From NCBI RefSeq assembly GCF_020829645.1, contig NZ_JAIVFS010000003.1, forward strand, positions 124,001 to 188,000: DNA of 64,000 nt, in the 5' to 3' direction. A model generated the notes under the pieces. That model worked only from the letters and a program-made list of their open reading frames with translations, had not been told where the DNA came from and did no database searches. Position numbers and translations under genes: made by a program. Below, in pieces: positions 1 to 9,122 of the stretch; the first letter of the stretch is position 1, and the number at the start of each line of letters is the position of its first letter. Source of the stretch: Nostoc mirabile CHAB5784. Lineage in GTDB: Bacteria; Cyanobacteriota; Cyanobacteriia; Cyanobacteriales; Nostocaceae.

Positions 1-245
1 GAAACCAACTACAGCAGATGATTCAAGCTTTTAGTGCGGGGAAAATTAAGGTAGCTAGCGACATTCATCTCCAACTCTTCCCGTTGTTTAAAGCTTTATT
101 TATCACTTCAAATCCCATTCCAGTGAAAAAAGCACTGAAACTTCAAGGTTGGGAGGTTGGTTCAACTCGTCCACCGCTATGTGAAGCTGATTTAGAAGTA
201 AGTCAAAAGTTAGAAGCGGTTCTGAAAGAACTTAGTTTAATTTAG
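1..245 (+). CDS. dapA: 4-hydroxy-tetrahydrodipicolinate synthase, C-terminal end (partial)
   Basis: The reading frame is open from the window edge and only about the last 80 residues are present. The tail (ASDIHLQLFPLFKALFITSN, then NPIPVKKAL, and PPLCEADL near the end) is the helical C-terminal region of DapA. DapA condenses pyruvate with aspartate semialdehyde in the lysine and diaminopimelate pathway. Lying just upstream of RNase J is, as I recall, its usual place in Nostoc-type genomes. The first in-frame ATG is at 18 but the gene clearly runs in from outside. The 279 bases between it and the next gene are AT-rich and hold that gene's promoter; no other ORF is seen there. Confidence 0.85.
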   Translation, partial: NQLQQMIQAFSAGKIKVASDIHLQLFPLFKALFITSNPIPVKKALKLQGWEVGSTRPPLCEADLEVSQKLEAVLKELSLI

Positions 246-524
246 CCACCATCTGGTTAAGGGCTGTTAATCTGCTGCTTTCTAAAGATACATATAAACA
301 ATGTTCATAATTGTTCATAAGTTGCAATTTAAAAATCTGTGTTAGGACTGATAGACATACTATAAATTCTTCAGTGTACAGTCGATTTTATTGAATAAAA
401 AATTGAAATCTTCAATTAAAACTTGATTGCTTTGGGACTGAATTAAGAGACAAATGATGTTGTCTTAAATATAAGTTCGTTAACTATCAACTAAATTAAC
501 CACAAGTAACAATCTAAGGAGAAA

Positions 525-2291
525 ATGGCTAAAAACGAAGCTAATAATTCCGCCTTGAAAATTATTCCTTTGGGCGGTTTGCACGAAATTGGGAAAAATA
601 CCTGTCTTTTTGAGTATGATGATGAAATTATCCTGTTAGATGCAGGATTGGCTTTTCCCACAGAGGCGATGCATGGAGTAAATATTGTTCTGCCAGATAC
701 GACCTATCTGCGGGAAAATCGTCACAAAATTAAAGGGATGATCGTTACTCACGGTCATGAAGACCATATTGGCGGGATTGCTTTTCATCTCAAGCAATTT
801 GATATCCCGGTGATTTATGGGCCCAGACTAGCAATGGCAATGCTAGAGGGTAAATTAGAAGAAGCAGGAGTGCGCGATCGCACAGAAATTAGAACAGTTC
901 TACCACGCGATGTGGTACGGATTGGCAAAAACTTTTTAGTTGAATATATCCGCAACACCCACTCCATTGCTGATAGTTTCACTGTTGCCATTCATACTCC
1001 CCTTGGTGTAGTCATTCACACAGGGGATTTTAAAATTGACCATACCCCAGTGGATGGTGAAAAGTTTGACTTGCAACGGTTAGCAGAACATGGTGAAAAA
1101 GGCGTTCTTTGCCTGCTAAGTGATTCCACTAACGCAGAAGTGCCAGGATTTACACCTTCCGAACGTTCAGTTTATCCCAATCTGGAGAGAGTATTTAGTC
1201 AAGCCACTGGGCGATTATTTGTCACTACCTTTGCTTCTAGCGTCCATCGCATCAACATGATTTTGGATATCGCCAAGAAGCAAAACCGTGTAGTGACGAT
1301 TGTGGGGCGTTCGATGCTGAACTTGATTGCTCATGCCCGTAATTTAGGTTACATCAAGTGTGAAGATAATCTGCTGCAACCATTGCACGCAGTCCGCAAT
1401 CTACCGGATGAGAAAGTACTAATTTTAACTACAGGTTCTCAGGGTGAAACGATGGCAGCAATGACCCGCATTGCCAACAAAGAACATCCTCACATTAAAA
1501 TCCGCCAAGGAGATACGGTAGTATTCTCTGCTAACCCAATTCCTGGAAATACGATCGCAGTAGTCAACACCATTGATAAATTGATGATTCAAGGTGCGAA
1601 AGTGGTCTATGGGCGGGATAAAGGGATTCACGTCTCTGGTCACGGCTGTCAGGAAGAACAAAAGCTGATGATTGCCTTAACTCGACCCAAGTTCTTTGTG
1701 CCATTTCACGGCGAACATCGGATGTTAGTGAAGCACGCAGAAACGGCTCAGAGTATGGGCATTCCCGCAGAAAACATGATCATTATTCAGAATGGTGATA
1801 TTGTCGAACTGACTGAAGATGCTATTCGCGTCGCTGGTAAAGTGCCATCTGGTATCGAATTGGTGGATACTACTAGTTCGGGTATGGTAAGTGCCAAAGT
1901 GCTGCAAGAACGGCAACGTATGGCTTCAGAAGGCATTATTACGATCGCAGCTGCCATTGATTGGAATGGTAAACTGTTGGCAAAACCAGAAGTTCACCTA
2001 CGGGGTGTAGTTACAAGTGTAGAGCGATCGCTGCTACAAACCTGGGTCAAACAACGGATTGAAGAAATTCTAACTGTGCGCTGGTCAGAATTTGCTCCTG
2101 GGGAAGCAGCAGATATAGACTGGGGTGGATTGCAAGGTACTTTAGAACGAGAATTGCAACGTTCCATCCGTCGGGAATTGCAATGTCAGCCATCTGTGAC
2201 TTTGTTGATGCAAATCCCTGATGAGCCACCCGTGAAAGTTGCTGATGGTAGAAGACGGCGGACTCGGACTGCTGCTCAGGTAGCATCATAG
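525..2291 (+). CDS. rnj: Ribonuclease J
   Basis: This 588-residue protein is a metallo-beta-lactamase/beta-CASP ribonuclease. The zinc motif HGHEDH lies at residues 76-81, with the later metal ligands in the HTGDFKIDH segment, followed by the beta-CASP part (ILTTGSQGE, VSGHGCQEE, FVPFHGEHRML). RNase J is a dual endo- and 5'-exoribonuclease for mRNA turnover and RNA maturation in the cytoplasm. The C-terminal extension ends in an arginine-rich stretch. The start is fixed by a good AAGGAG site a few bases before ATG 525. The C-terminal third is less conserved across the family, but the catalytic core looks complete. Confidence 0.95.
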   Translation: MAKNEANNSALKIIPLGGLHEIGKNTCLFEYDDEIILLDAGLAFPTEAMHGVNIVLPDTTYLRENRHKIKGMIVTHGHEDHIGGIAFHLKQFDIPVIYGPRLAMAMLEGKLEEAGVRDRTEIRTVLPRDVVRIGKNFLVEYIRNTHSIADSFTVAIHTPLGVVIHTGDFKIDHTPVDGEKFDLQRLAEHGEKGVLCLLSDSTNAEVPGFTPSERSVYPNLERVFSQATGRLFVTTFASSVHRINMILDIAKKQNRVVTIVGRSMLNLIAHARNLGYIKCEDNLLQPLHAVRNLPDEKVLILTTGSQGETMAAMTRIANKEHPHIKIRQGDTVVFSANPIPGNTIAVVNTIDKLMIQGAKVVYGRDKGIHVSGHGCQEEQKLMIALTRPKFFVPFHGEHRMLVKHAETAQSMGIPAENMIIIQNGDIVELTEDAIRVAGKVPSGIELVDTTSSGMVSAKVLQERQRMASEGIITIAAAIDWNGKLLAKPEVHLRGVVTSVERSLLQTWVKQRIEEILTVRWSEFAPGEAADIDWGGLQGTLERELQRSIRRELQCQPSVTLLMQIPDEPPVKVADGRRRRTRTAAQVAS

Positions 2292-2308
2292 AGAATTTAA
2301 GATAAAAA

Positions 2309-2368
2309 TCTCACGTAAAAACGCACAGACGCAGAGTTTTTCTAACGTCTTTGCGCTTTGGCGTGAGA
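2309..2368. repeat. Imperfect inverted repeat after rnj
   Basis: Arms of about 28 bases face each other, beginning tctcacg and ending cgtgaga, around a T-rich centre. It lies 18 bases after the RNase J stop, so it could end that transcript. The arm sequence (acgcacagacgcagag) resembles a dispersed cyanobacterial repeat more than a classical stem with a U-run. Confidence 0.5.
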
Positions 2369-2443
2369 TATAGTCTTTTATTATGGGTATAGAAATCACA
2401 GTAAATAGTACTTGCCTATAGTTAGTTCTTGGAGGCGATCACT

Positions 2444-2820
2444 ATGACTAAAACACCAATAAAAATTAGTACTCTTGAGGAATACATCAATTTTGATGAT
2501 GGCATGATATTTGTGTGATTACCAACGAACAGGCAAAAAGTATTGAGAGTACTTCGGCTATCCTTAAAACTGCTCCACCCCTTTTAGTTGAAGTGGTAAG
2601 CCCTGAAACTATTGACCGGGACTATAATCAAAAAACCTCTGAGTATGCAGCTATGGGTGTGGTCGAGTATTGGATTGTTGACCCCTTAAAAAATAAGGTG
2701 ACAGTGTGTTTGCTAGACAATGGTAGTTATAAGCAAACTGTGTTTACTGGAAACCAGCAGATTATTTCTCAAACATTCGCAGAACTAACCCTGACAGCCC
2801 AGCAGGTGTTTTCAGCTTAG
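2444..2820 (+). pseudogene. Uma2-family (DUF820) endonuclease remnant with internal deletion
   Basis: ATG 2444 opens a frame that reads MTKTPIKISTLEEYINFDDG, a typical Uma2 N-terminus, but stops at 2516-2518. An overlapping frame (from GTG 2515 to 2820) then gives the C-terminal half, with PPLLVEVVSPET and the EYWIVDP motif of this PD-(D/E)XK family. About 50-60 residues that normally join them, including the ELVDGEL-type segment, are missing. I read this as one gene that lost its middle with a frame change. The C-terminal piece alone would lack the N-terminal part of the fold. Confidence 0.7.
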
Positions 2821-2838
2821 GGTTGTTGCTACATATCC

Positions 2839-4035
2839 TCAATGAACCCAGAGGTATACTAAAACTAAAGTACACACTGTTAGTGGCGCTCCAAACCTTA
2901 GATGTTCCCAAAAAGTTAGCTTGTAACCTAAATCAGTAGCAGCTTCTACAACTATCAAGTTGGCGACGGAACCAAACAAAGTTAAATTACCAGCCAAAGT
3001 TGATCCGGCTGCCAACAATAGCCAATACTTAGTGTCACCTGGAGGAACCAGGGGATGCAGCAGAAGTACAGCAGGCACATTAGAAATTAAGTTAGATAAA
3101 ACAACAGTTACACCCAAAAAACTCGCAGCAGAGTTGATTGCATGGGTAAATGGCTGGAGCAAATTCAACTTTTGTGTGACTCGCGTCAGGATAAACAATC
3201 CAGAAAACATTACCAACAGGTTCCAATCGACCTTTTGCAAAATGCGTTGGGCTTTAATCCGCCGAGTGATTAGCAACAAGCTAGCAGCAACTAAAGCAGA
3301 CTCCGCTAAGGGTAAGCCGATAGTAAATGCAATCAGCAGACCGATTGTGATGATTAATGTTTTATTAAATAAAGGTTTAAAAATCCGTTGGTTGCCAACT
3401 GTTACCTGTTGGCAAGGTTTAACTGAGCGCACATCTGGGTAAAATAGCCACAGTAATATTACCTGAATTACCAAGCCTACTAGGGCAACTGGGGCCAATA
3501 CACGCAAAAAATCTAGATAGGAGATGCCTGAAAAGGAGCCAATCAAGATATTTTGGGGATTACCGCTCAAAGTTGCTACCGAGCCTATATTAGTTGCACC
3601 TGCGATCGCTAGTAAATAAGGAATCGGATTTAAGCCCAAAGCTTGAGTCAGGCTTAAAGTTAAGGGTGTGAAAATCAACGCTATAGTGTCATTGAGAAAA
3701 AAGGCGGAGAGAATACCACTACCAAAAGTTAAAGCAATCAACAAACCTAGAGGGCTGCGAGTGATAATCAATATCACTGATAGCGATCGCCTAAAAAACC
3801 CTGCATAGGATAGATTGGCATTAACTACCATCATGCTCAAGAGAAATACGATGGTATTGACATCAATGGCCTGCCATGCTTCCTGTAAATTCAGAACACC
3901 TAAAGCAATTAAAAAGGCAGAACCGACCAAAGCGATGGTGGCACGGTTCATGCGTAAACCAGGAATGTATCCCAATGCTAACCCCAGATAAGTTAGCCCT
4001 AAGACGCTGTAGATTGCTAATTGGAGAAAAACCAC
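2839..4035 (-). CDS. SLC13/ArsB-type anion permease
   Basis: A 398-residue membrane protein with roughly ten hydrophobic segments. It has the ion-transporter superfamily signatures: NDTIALIFTPLTLSL in the first half and ISNVPAVLLLHPL in the second, each with the Asn-rich re-entrant pattern, plus ATNIGSVATLSGNPQNILIG. Families of this kind (SLC13, ArsB, CitMHS) move anions such as sulfate, dicarboxylates or arsenite across the inner membrane. The substrate cannot be read from the sequence. No arsenic or sulfur genes are adjacent, so no specific name is given. Confidence 0.8.
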   Translation of the reverse strand: MVFLQLAIYSVLGLTYLGLALGYIPGLRMNRATIALVGSAFLIALGVLNLQEAWQAIDVNTIVFLLSMMVVNANLSYAGFFRRSLSVILIITRSPLGLLIALTFGSGILSAFFLNDTIALIFTPLTLSLTQALGLNPIPYLLAIAGATNIGSVATLSGNPQNILIGSFSGISYLDFLRVLAPVALVGLVIQVILLWLFYPDVRSVKPCQQVTVGNQRIFKPLFNKTLIITIGLLIAFTIGLPLAESALVAASLLLITRRIKAQRILQKVDWNLLVMFSGLFILTRVTQKLNLLQPFTHAINSAASFLGVTVVLSNLISNVPAVLLLHPLVPPGDTKYWLLLAAGSTLAGNLTLFGSVANLIVVEAATDLGYKLTFWEHLRFGAPLTVCTLVLVYLWVH

Positions 4036-4542
4036 TTTCTTTAGTGAGACTTTGCGACAACTGATGTTTCATGACTAGCCGCTCTGCATCTACTGATAAA
4101 GCCAACCCACCTGGCTTTCAGCCGCAGCAACATCTACAATCTTCAGCCAGTAATGAACTGGACACACTTACGTGAGAAAGTGGGAACACGGAGAGGAAAA
4201 ATGCCTTCTAGGGTATTACTGATGTTTATACTTAGCAAAAATTCTTTGAGAAAGACCTTATATTAAGTTCTGTAAATGTTACACTAAAACCTATCCAATG
4301 ACGGATGTCTTTATTAAAATCTAAACTACATCAAGTTATGAACAAGATCGTAATATTACACTACCGATCCCCAGAAAATTGCGATTAACTTGACGTAGTA
4401 ATAAATTAGGTTCTGACTTAAGTGGCTAATCAGGTATTACATTATATCGCAGTCAGAACGCGATTTTTCCGGGAAAGTTCGTTGCCACGTTGTATATATT
4501 CATCAAAAAGATGACTAGCCTCAATAACACAGAGGATTAACC
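4036..4542. other. Intergenic region without a supported gene
   Basis: These 507 bases separate two divergent genes and must hold both promoters. They are AT-rich, and I see no convincing ORF, RNA or repeat. Short frames that overlap the permease start are antisense shadows. Confidence 0.6.
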
Positions 4543-4920
4543 ATGAAGGTATTCGACAATACCACTAAAAAGATTTTTCTGGCAAGCTGGGTATCAATCA
4601 ATCAAGCAGAAACTAGTGACCATACATTAACCCAGCTAAACCCTTCTGTTTCTAAGCCTTACTGGAATATTCTCCACCCCCTACGGCAGCGTGTAGAAAA
4701 CATTCAAGTCCGCGATCGCCAACTAGCTCACCGTTTGTGCAAGCTGATTCCATCTCAGTGTCCCTTTGAGCGAGATGTCAAATTATTTGGGAAAACCTTG
4801 TTTCACATTCCGCCCATGTGCAAGCTCAACCCCTTATATGAAGAAGTGGTTGGTTTACGTTTCCGAGCAATGTGCTATCTAGCCGACGAATGTGGCGAAG
4901 ATGTATCGCAGTACTGCTGA
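4543..4920 (+). CDS. Mo-dependent nitrogenase C-terminus-like protein
   Basis: This 125-residue protein matches a cyanobacterial family named for similarity to a nitrogenase C-terminal region. The body from about residue 45 is characteristic: LHPLRQRVENIQVRDRQLAH, then LCKLIPSQCPFERDV, PPMCKLNPLYEE, LRFRAMCYLADECGED. Six cysteines are spread through this part. No function is established that I know of. The protein is too short to be a nitrogenase subunit and no nif genes are near, so the family name should not be taken as evidence for nitrogen fixation. Confidence 0.75.
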   Translation: MKVFDNTTKKIFLASWVSINQAETSDHTLTQLNPSVSKPYWNILHPLRQRVENIQVRDRQLAHRLCKLIPSQCPFERDVKLFGKTLFHIPPMCKLNPLYEEVVGLRFRAMCYLADECGEDVSQYC

Positions 4921-5003
4921 GTAGTGAGGGACAAGTTATGAGTGAGGAGTGAGGAATTAAAACTCCAAACTCCCTACTCCCCACTCCCTACTCCCCACTC
5001 CTA
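4921..5003. repeat. Heptanucleotide short tandem repeats (ccccactccctact type)
   Basis: Degenerate tandem copies of ctccccactccctact, preceded by the near-complementary gagtgaggagtgagga, so the stretch can fold back on itself. It sits between two convergent gene ends. This is the STRR class common in heterocystous cyanobacteria and recurs many times in the window. Confidence 0.8.
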
Positions 5004-5004
5004 A

Positions 5005-6897
5005 CTATTTTTTTTGCCATTTTTGGATGGCATCCTGAGCATCTTCGTAAGCGCCTGTCTCCTCTGGCACTAAAGCAGCCGTAGCAATTGCGGTATTAAG
5101 TTCTCCTTCGGTGGCGCGACGCTTGGCCAGGTCTAAAATTTTCTCACTCCATTTATTGATCGATTTTTGGGCAGTATCGAAGCCAGGTTGACCCGGTGGT
5201 ACTTTCTTAGCAACTTCGATCGCACGATTGTAGGTAGATGCCTGTCCAGACTTAATTAAGGCATTAGCTGCATCTAAAAGAGTTTTGTTACTTACATACT
5301 GCTTGCCCTCTAACCGCCACAGGTTAATTGCTGCTTGTGCTTTCGCATAAGGAGCTTCATCTTTGCTGATTAATCGAGCAGCAGCAATAGCGCTAGCATA
5401 CTGTCTTTGTTTAGCACGTCCCTCTGCTAAATCTAAAATCATCTGACTCCAAATCTTAATATTCTCCTGAGCTTGATCGTAGAGTGGTTCACCGGGTTGA
5501 ATTTTCCGGGCTGTTGCGATCGCCATGCTCAAATCGCTAGCCTGAGTTTGTCTGAGCGACATTTTCGCCAGGTCTAGTACTGCTTGATTGCGATTTTTTG
5601 ACTCGAAACTAGAAGTTATTTGGGCACTAGATTGATTTTTAAGTCTAACTGGTGGAGTGCGTAGGCGTAGCCCGTCGTAGACATCGCTTGGTAAATTCTC
5701 GATAACCTGGCGATCGCTAGCAGTAGCATTGGGTGATGTGCTTGATATTTGCTTAATTTTAAAAGTCTCTTGATTACGGAGAAAAACTACGGCGATTAAA
5801 CCTGCTACCAGCAAGCTGCCTCCGCCCCATAAAATAAACTGTTTCCAAAAAGGGATACTTGGCTGATTCGATGGCAATCGAGAGACGTAACCTTTAGAGG
5901 AATTGGGGATAAATCTTCCCTTCGGATTCACTCCTAAAGAAGTTTCCGCCATTGGCTGGGAAACTAGGCCTGTAGCTGACTCCTGGACTTGTTGATCTTT
6001 AGATTTTTCGACCTTGTTAGCCTGGGAGGAGTTCACAGTAGCTTCTCCCCATCTGCGCCGTTCTGCTGAAGTTTTAGGGTAATCGTCGAGGGGAGGAGCC
6101 GCAAGAGCAACAGCAAAGGATTCTTCGGGATAAATCACCGGTTCTGCTTGCAAGTCGCTTTCCATTGCCAATTTTGGCAAGATTACCTGCTGCCTTGATG
6201 GGATGATAGTGGCAGGGTTTTGGACAGGACGCCAGTGGTGGTGACATAATTTTGGCATGATCAGGCTTAGGTAGCTTTCTAAATCTGCCAAGTTGCTGCC
6301 ATTACCAGAACGCAAAGCTTCTAACAAAGCTGCTGTAAAGAATCCGTGACCTAGTTCGCTACTTTCATGGGAAAATTGCTCTGGTTGACAAGAAAGAATT
6401 GTCGCGAGTTGTAGTTCTTGGGCTAATTCTATTGTTTCTTCGCCAACCGGAGCATCCGCTTGAGTACCAAAAGCGCGGTTGATATCGAGTAGTAACAATA
6501 CATTTAGATCGGCAAGTTGCAGACTTTGCATTAGCGATCGCAATTCTATGCCAGTCTCTTGCACCATTTCGGGGTTGCCTTCTGCTGGCATTAAGTAATC
6601 TTTGTCCTTGTAGTTGACCCCATAACCGCTAAAAAATAACCACAGATAATCTTCTGGTTGCCAACTTGTCGCTGCCAAATCCTCAAGCAGCAGCAAAATA
6701 TTTTCTTTAGTCGGATAAGTTGATCTATCCCCAATCGGTGGGGAGGTATCCGTCATTAACAGGCAGTGTTTGGGGAGAAAACCTGCATCTGTCACCAAAA
6801 AATCCTCTAGTGCCTCAGCATCCGCTTGGGCACAACTTAAAGGTTGAAATAACTGATATTGATTGATGCCAATCGCGATCGCCCAGTAATTTGCCAT
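5005..6897 (-). CDS. Caspase-fold (orthocaspase-like) protein with both catalytic residues replaced
   Basis: This 630-residue protein begins with a caspase p20-like domain (residues 1 to about 240: YWAIAIGINQY, then PEDYLWLFFSGYG). The family's catalytic His (FSGHG) is Tyr92 here, and the Cys after strand 4 is Asn140 (LLLDINRAF), so peptidase activity is unlikely. A transmembrane segment lies at about 352-373, after a polar linker. The C-terminal 200 residues are helical repeats built on ILDLA..RA...AIA.A and I..W. Residues 404-418 (SDVYDGLRLRT) are encoded by a dispersed DNA repeat. A scaffold or signalling role at the membrane is inferred; catalytically dead members of this family are known in cyanobacteria. 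Confidence 0.8.
   Translation of the reverse strand: MANYWAIAIGINQYQLFQPLSCAQADAEALEDFLVTDAGFLPKHCLLMTDTSPPIGDRSTYPTKENILLLLEDLAATSWQPEDYLWLFFSGYGVNYKDKDYLMPAEGNPEMVQETGIELRSLMQSLQLADLNVLLLLDINRAFGTQADAPVGEETIELAQELQLATILSCQPEQFSHESSELGHGFFTAALLEALRSGNGSNLADLESYLSLIMPKLCHHHWRPVQNPATIIPSRQQVILPKLAMESDLQAEPVIYPEESFAVALAAPPLDDYPKTSAERRRWGEATVNSSQANKVEKSKDQQVQESATGLVSQPMAETSLGVNPKGRFIPNSSKGYVSRLPSNQPSIPFWKQFILWGGGSLLVAGLIAVVFLRNQETFKIKQISSTSPNATASDRQVIENLPSDVYDGLRLRTPPVRLKNQSSAQITSSFESKNRNQAVLDLAKMSLRQTQASDLSMAIATARKIQPGEPLYDQAQENIKIWSQMILDLAEGRAKQRQYASAIAAARLISKDEAPYAKAQAAINLWRLEGKQYVSNKTLLDAANALIKSGQASTYNRAIEVAKKVPPGQPGFDTAQKSINKWSEKILDLAKRRATEGELNTAIATAALVPEETGAYEDAQDAIQKWQKK
5657..5688. repeat. 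Dispersed 32-base repeat inside the caspase-like gene
   Basis: The 32-base sequence beginning gtgcgtaggcgtagcccgtc occurs here, identically at 26193-26224, and in a diverged form at 43182-43213. Here it is translated in frame as part of the linker after the transmembrane segment. Confidence 0.85.
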
Positions 6898-7097
6898 CCC
6901 GCTATTTGTCAGTTATTGTTTGCTGGTCTTAAAATTGCGGTTGGCTTTGCCAAAAAAACAAAGCTAACCGATGTCTTATAGTCTAGGTGATTCTGATCGA
7001 ATCTTAAGTTAAAATGTAATTTTTATTACGTTTATAAGTCGGAAAATACCTTTTACCTAATTTCAATAACAGATCATCACTAAGGAGATAGAAGGTC

Positions 7098-7565
7098 ATG
7101 AGCAAGATTTCTGCTCACCTACCATCATCGATCACTCCCTTTTCATTTATTAGCCAAATTGCCGGAAGAATCCGGATAGTTCCTTTATTAGTTTTGCTCA
7201 TATCTACTGTTCCTGCGTGGTTTTTGACGGAAGCGATCGCACCTCAGGTTGTGCGAGCTTACACCGCTAGAGTTGATCTAGCTATTGACCGCCTGCCAGA
7301 TGAAAACTATGAAACCGTTCTCAGGAGAGCCGAAGCAGCCGCTAGAGCATCTGCTCAACGGAGTTTCGACCAAGATATCTTGGTGACAGATGTTTCAATC
7401 ATTGTGTCCGTACAAAATTATGGAGCGATCGCACCAGTTATGACATTAGAAGTCAGTCGTCCCCAATGGCGATCGCGTCCCGATGCTCAAAATTGGGCGA
7501 CTTACTTCAAAACTTCGCGATCGCTACTTTTCTTTGAAAATAGCCAGGACTTACCCAAAAAATAG
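7098..7565 (+). CDS. Hypothetical cyanobacterial protein with one N-terminal membrane segment
   Basis: A 155-residue protein of no family I can name. Residues about 27-52 (IVPLLVLLISTVPAWFLTE and onward) form a signal anchor or signal peptide. A mature part follows (ARVDLAIDRLPDENYETVLR, then a strand-rich region with SIIVSVQNYG and TLEVSRPQWRSRP) and probably lies outside the inner membrane. An AAGGAG sits 12 bases before the ATG. Several gcgatcgc sites within the gene fit native DNA. It is divergent from the caspase-like gene, with about 200 bases between them. Confidence 0.6.
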   Translation: MSKISAHLPSSITPFSFISQIAGRIRIVPLLVLLISTVPAWFLTEAIAPQVVRAYTARVDLAIDRLPDENYETVLRRAEAAARASAQRSFDQDILVTDVSIIVSVQNYGAIAPVMTLEVSRPQWRSRPDAQNWATYFKTSRSLLFFENSQDLPKK

Positions 7566-7589
7566 CCGAAACCCTTATTTTCAGTAGGG

Positions 7590-7880
7590 GCAATTCATGT
7601 AGACGCTTTGCGGTGAGGGGGTCGCAGTCTTCTCCCAAGGGGAGACGCTAAAAGCGATAGCGTAGCGTTAGCGAGTCCGCGAGCGTCTGGCGGTTCCCGT
7701 CGTTAGCGCAGCGTAAAGCCTTCTCTTCTTAGGCTGCGCCAACGGCATGGCAACGCTATGAGCGAGTCTTCTCCCAAGGGGAGACGCTTTAGCGCAACGA
7801 GCGTCTTGTGATCGCTACGCGTTAGCGACGCAGGAGCGTCACCCCCGAACCCGGAGGGCTTAAGGCAGGGTATTGCCCTT
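7590..7880. repeat. Cluster of nested dispersed repeats
   Basis: A GC-richer patch made of short repeats. The core agtcttctcccaagggga occurs twice (about 7626 and 7765), surrounded by gcgttagcga and gagcgtc variants in both orientations. The 44 bases at 7762-7805 recur in inverted orientation at 47591-47634. No ORF here is believable. It fills the whole gap before rpmF. Confidence 0.75.
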
Positions 7881-7948
7881 ACGTTGTCCTTCGCGTCAGT
7901 GGATGGCCTAGAATAAGAAGGTTGTCAAGAATCGCGATATCTGCTGAC

Positions 7949-8122
7949 ATGGCTGTTCCTAAGAAGAAAACTTCAAAATCAAAACGAGATAAACGTCGAG
8001 CTACCTGGAGGCATAAAGCCGTCGTCGAAGCTCAAAAAGCCCTTTCTCTGGGCAAATCAATTTTGACTGGACGTTCTACATTTGTATATCCAGCTGCTGA
8101 AGAAGAGGAAGAAGAATCTTAA
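7949..8122 (+). CDS. rpmF: 50S ribosomal protein L32
   Basis: A 57-residue basic protein starting [20 protein letters not shown], the classic L32 N-terminus, and ending in an acidic EEEEEES tail seen in cyanobacterial L32. No zinc cysteines are present, so this is the zinc-free form. It is a component of the large ribosomal subunit. ATG 7949 is chosen over a TTG at 7922 because L32 begins exactly at MAVPKKK. Confidence 0.95.
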   Translation: MAVPKKKTSKSKRDKRRATWRHKAVVEAQKALSLGKSILTGRSTFVYPAAEEEEEES

Positions 8123-8499
8123 CAATTCAAAATTCAAAATTCAAAATGAAAGACATTTTCAGACGGGGGTTTAAACCCCGACTGAAACTCACAAGCTCAT
8201 TAGATCAAAAAAATTGGTAGTGAGTAATTGGGAATATCCATTACCCATTACCGATCATTCATGAGTAACGATCAAGTAATCATATAAAGATTGAAGAAGA
8301 AGTCAGAAGCGGAGCCGGAGACGTTTCCGTTGTTCCGGTCAAAATCAAGACGCTCTCTTCGAGACGCTGCGCTATCAAAATACCCAACTGAATTCTGGCG
8401 ACTGACGCATGTATTCTGTTTTGGTAAAACATCTGGTGCTGTTGGCAACTCAGCAAAAAAGTTTGTGAATATCTTGAGAAAACTTATTTTTCTCCAACT
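8123..8499. other. Intergenic region with a dispersed hairpin
   Basis: 377 bases. Just after rpmF there are three copies of attcaaaat. At 8164-8180 lies a G5/C4 hairpin (cgggggtttaaaccccg), a dispersed repeat that could also act as a terminator. A frame at 8291-8506 is open, but its composition is not protein-like and I do not call it. Confidence 0.55.
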
Positions 8500-9105
8500 A
8501 TGCTAGGAAAATTTTTTCAGAAACCAGGGAAGGAAGAGGGAGAACGCGTTCCTCCTGGTCAACACTTAGCTAAAGGTTTCCCCGTATTAACTTACGGTGC
8601 AACTCCCCAAGTCAGCATTGAAGAATGGGAATTTCGAGTTTGGGGTTTGGCAAAACCTGCTACCTTTAGTTGGTCAGACTTTATGGCGCTACCTCAACAC
8701 GAATTCACAGCAGATTTCCACTGTGTAACGCGCTGGTCTAAACTGGATGTCAAATGGACTGGCATAAAAGTTACGGATTTCATGGGTCTGATTGAACTAG
8801 ACCCTAAAGTAGCCCACATTATGGAACACTGCTACGGCGGCTACACTACCAATATTTCTATAGAAGATTTTATGCGCGAAGAAAACTTCTTTGCTTTTAA
8901 AGTCTTTGGTGAAGCCCTTCCATCTGAACACGGTGGCCCGATGCGGCTAGTTGTTCCCCATCTCTACGCTTGGAAAAGTGCTAAGTGGATTAATGGTTTG
9001 GAATTTTTAGCTGCTGAAGAACTTGGTTTTTGGGAGCGTAATGGCTACCACCGCCGTGGTGAACCTTGGGCTGAGGAGCGTTACAGCAACGCTTTTGGGT
9101 TTTAA
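8500..9105 (+). CDS. Sulfite oxidase-like molybdopterin oxidoreductase
   Basis: This 201-residue protein has the single-domain sulfite-oxidase molybdopterin fold (YuiH-like group). The conserved Cys that ligates molybdenum is in FHCVTRWS at about residue 75. GGYTTNISIEDFM, then HGGPMRLVVPHLYAWKSAKW and FWERNGYH follow as in the family. There is no signal peptide, so it should act in the cytoplasm. The physiological substrate of these short bacterial forms is not settled. ATG 8500 gives the usual length. Confidence 0.85.
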   Translation: MLGKFFQKPGKEEGERVPPGQHLAKGFPVLTYGATPQVSIEEWEFRVWGLAKPATFSWSDFMALPQHEFTADFHCVTRWSKLDVKWTGIKVTDFMGLIELDPKVAHIMEHCYGGYTTNISIEDFMREENFFAFKVFGEALPSEHGGPMRLVVPHLYAWKSAKWINGLEFLAAEELGFWERNGYHRRGEPWAEERYSNAFGF

Positions 9106-9122
9106 GAGTTAGAAGTTAGGAG

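Noticed and set aside
2960..3442. 160-codon plus-strand frame
   Set aside because: Lies wholly antisense to the SLC13-type permease, whose protein is clearly real.
4543..4920. Evidence for a nitrogenase locus
   Set aside because: Only the family name mentions nitrogenase; no nif genes are present and the protein is a short cyanobacterial family of unknown role.
8291..8506. Open frame of 71 codons before the sulfite oxidase-like gene
   Set aside because: Composition is not protein-like, no family is recognised and no ribosome site is seen; it overlaps the next real start.
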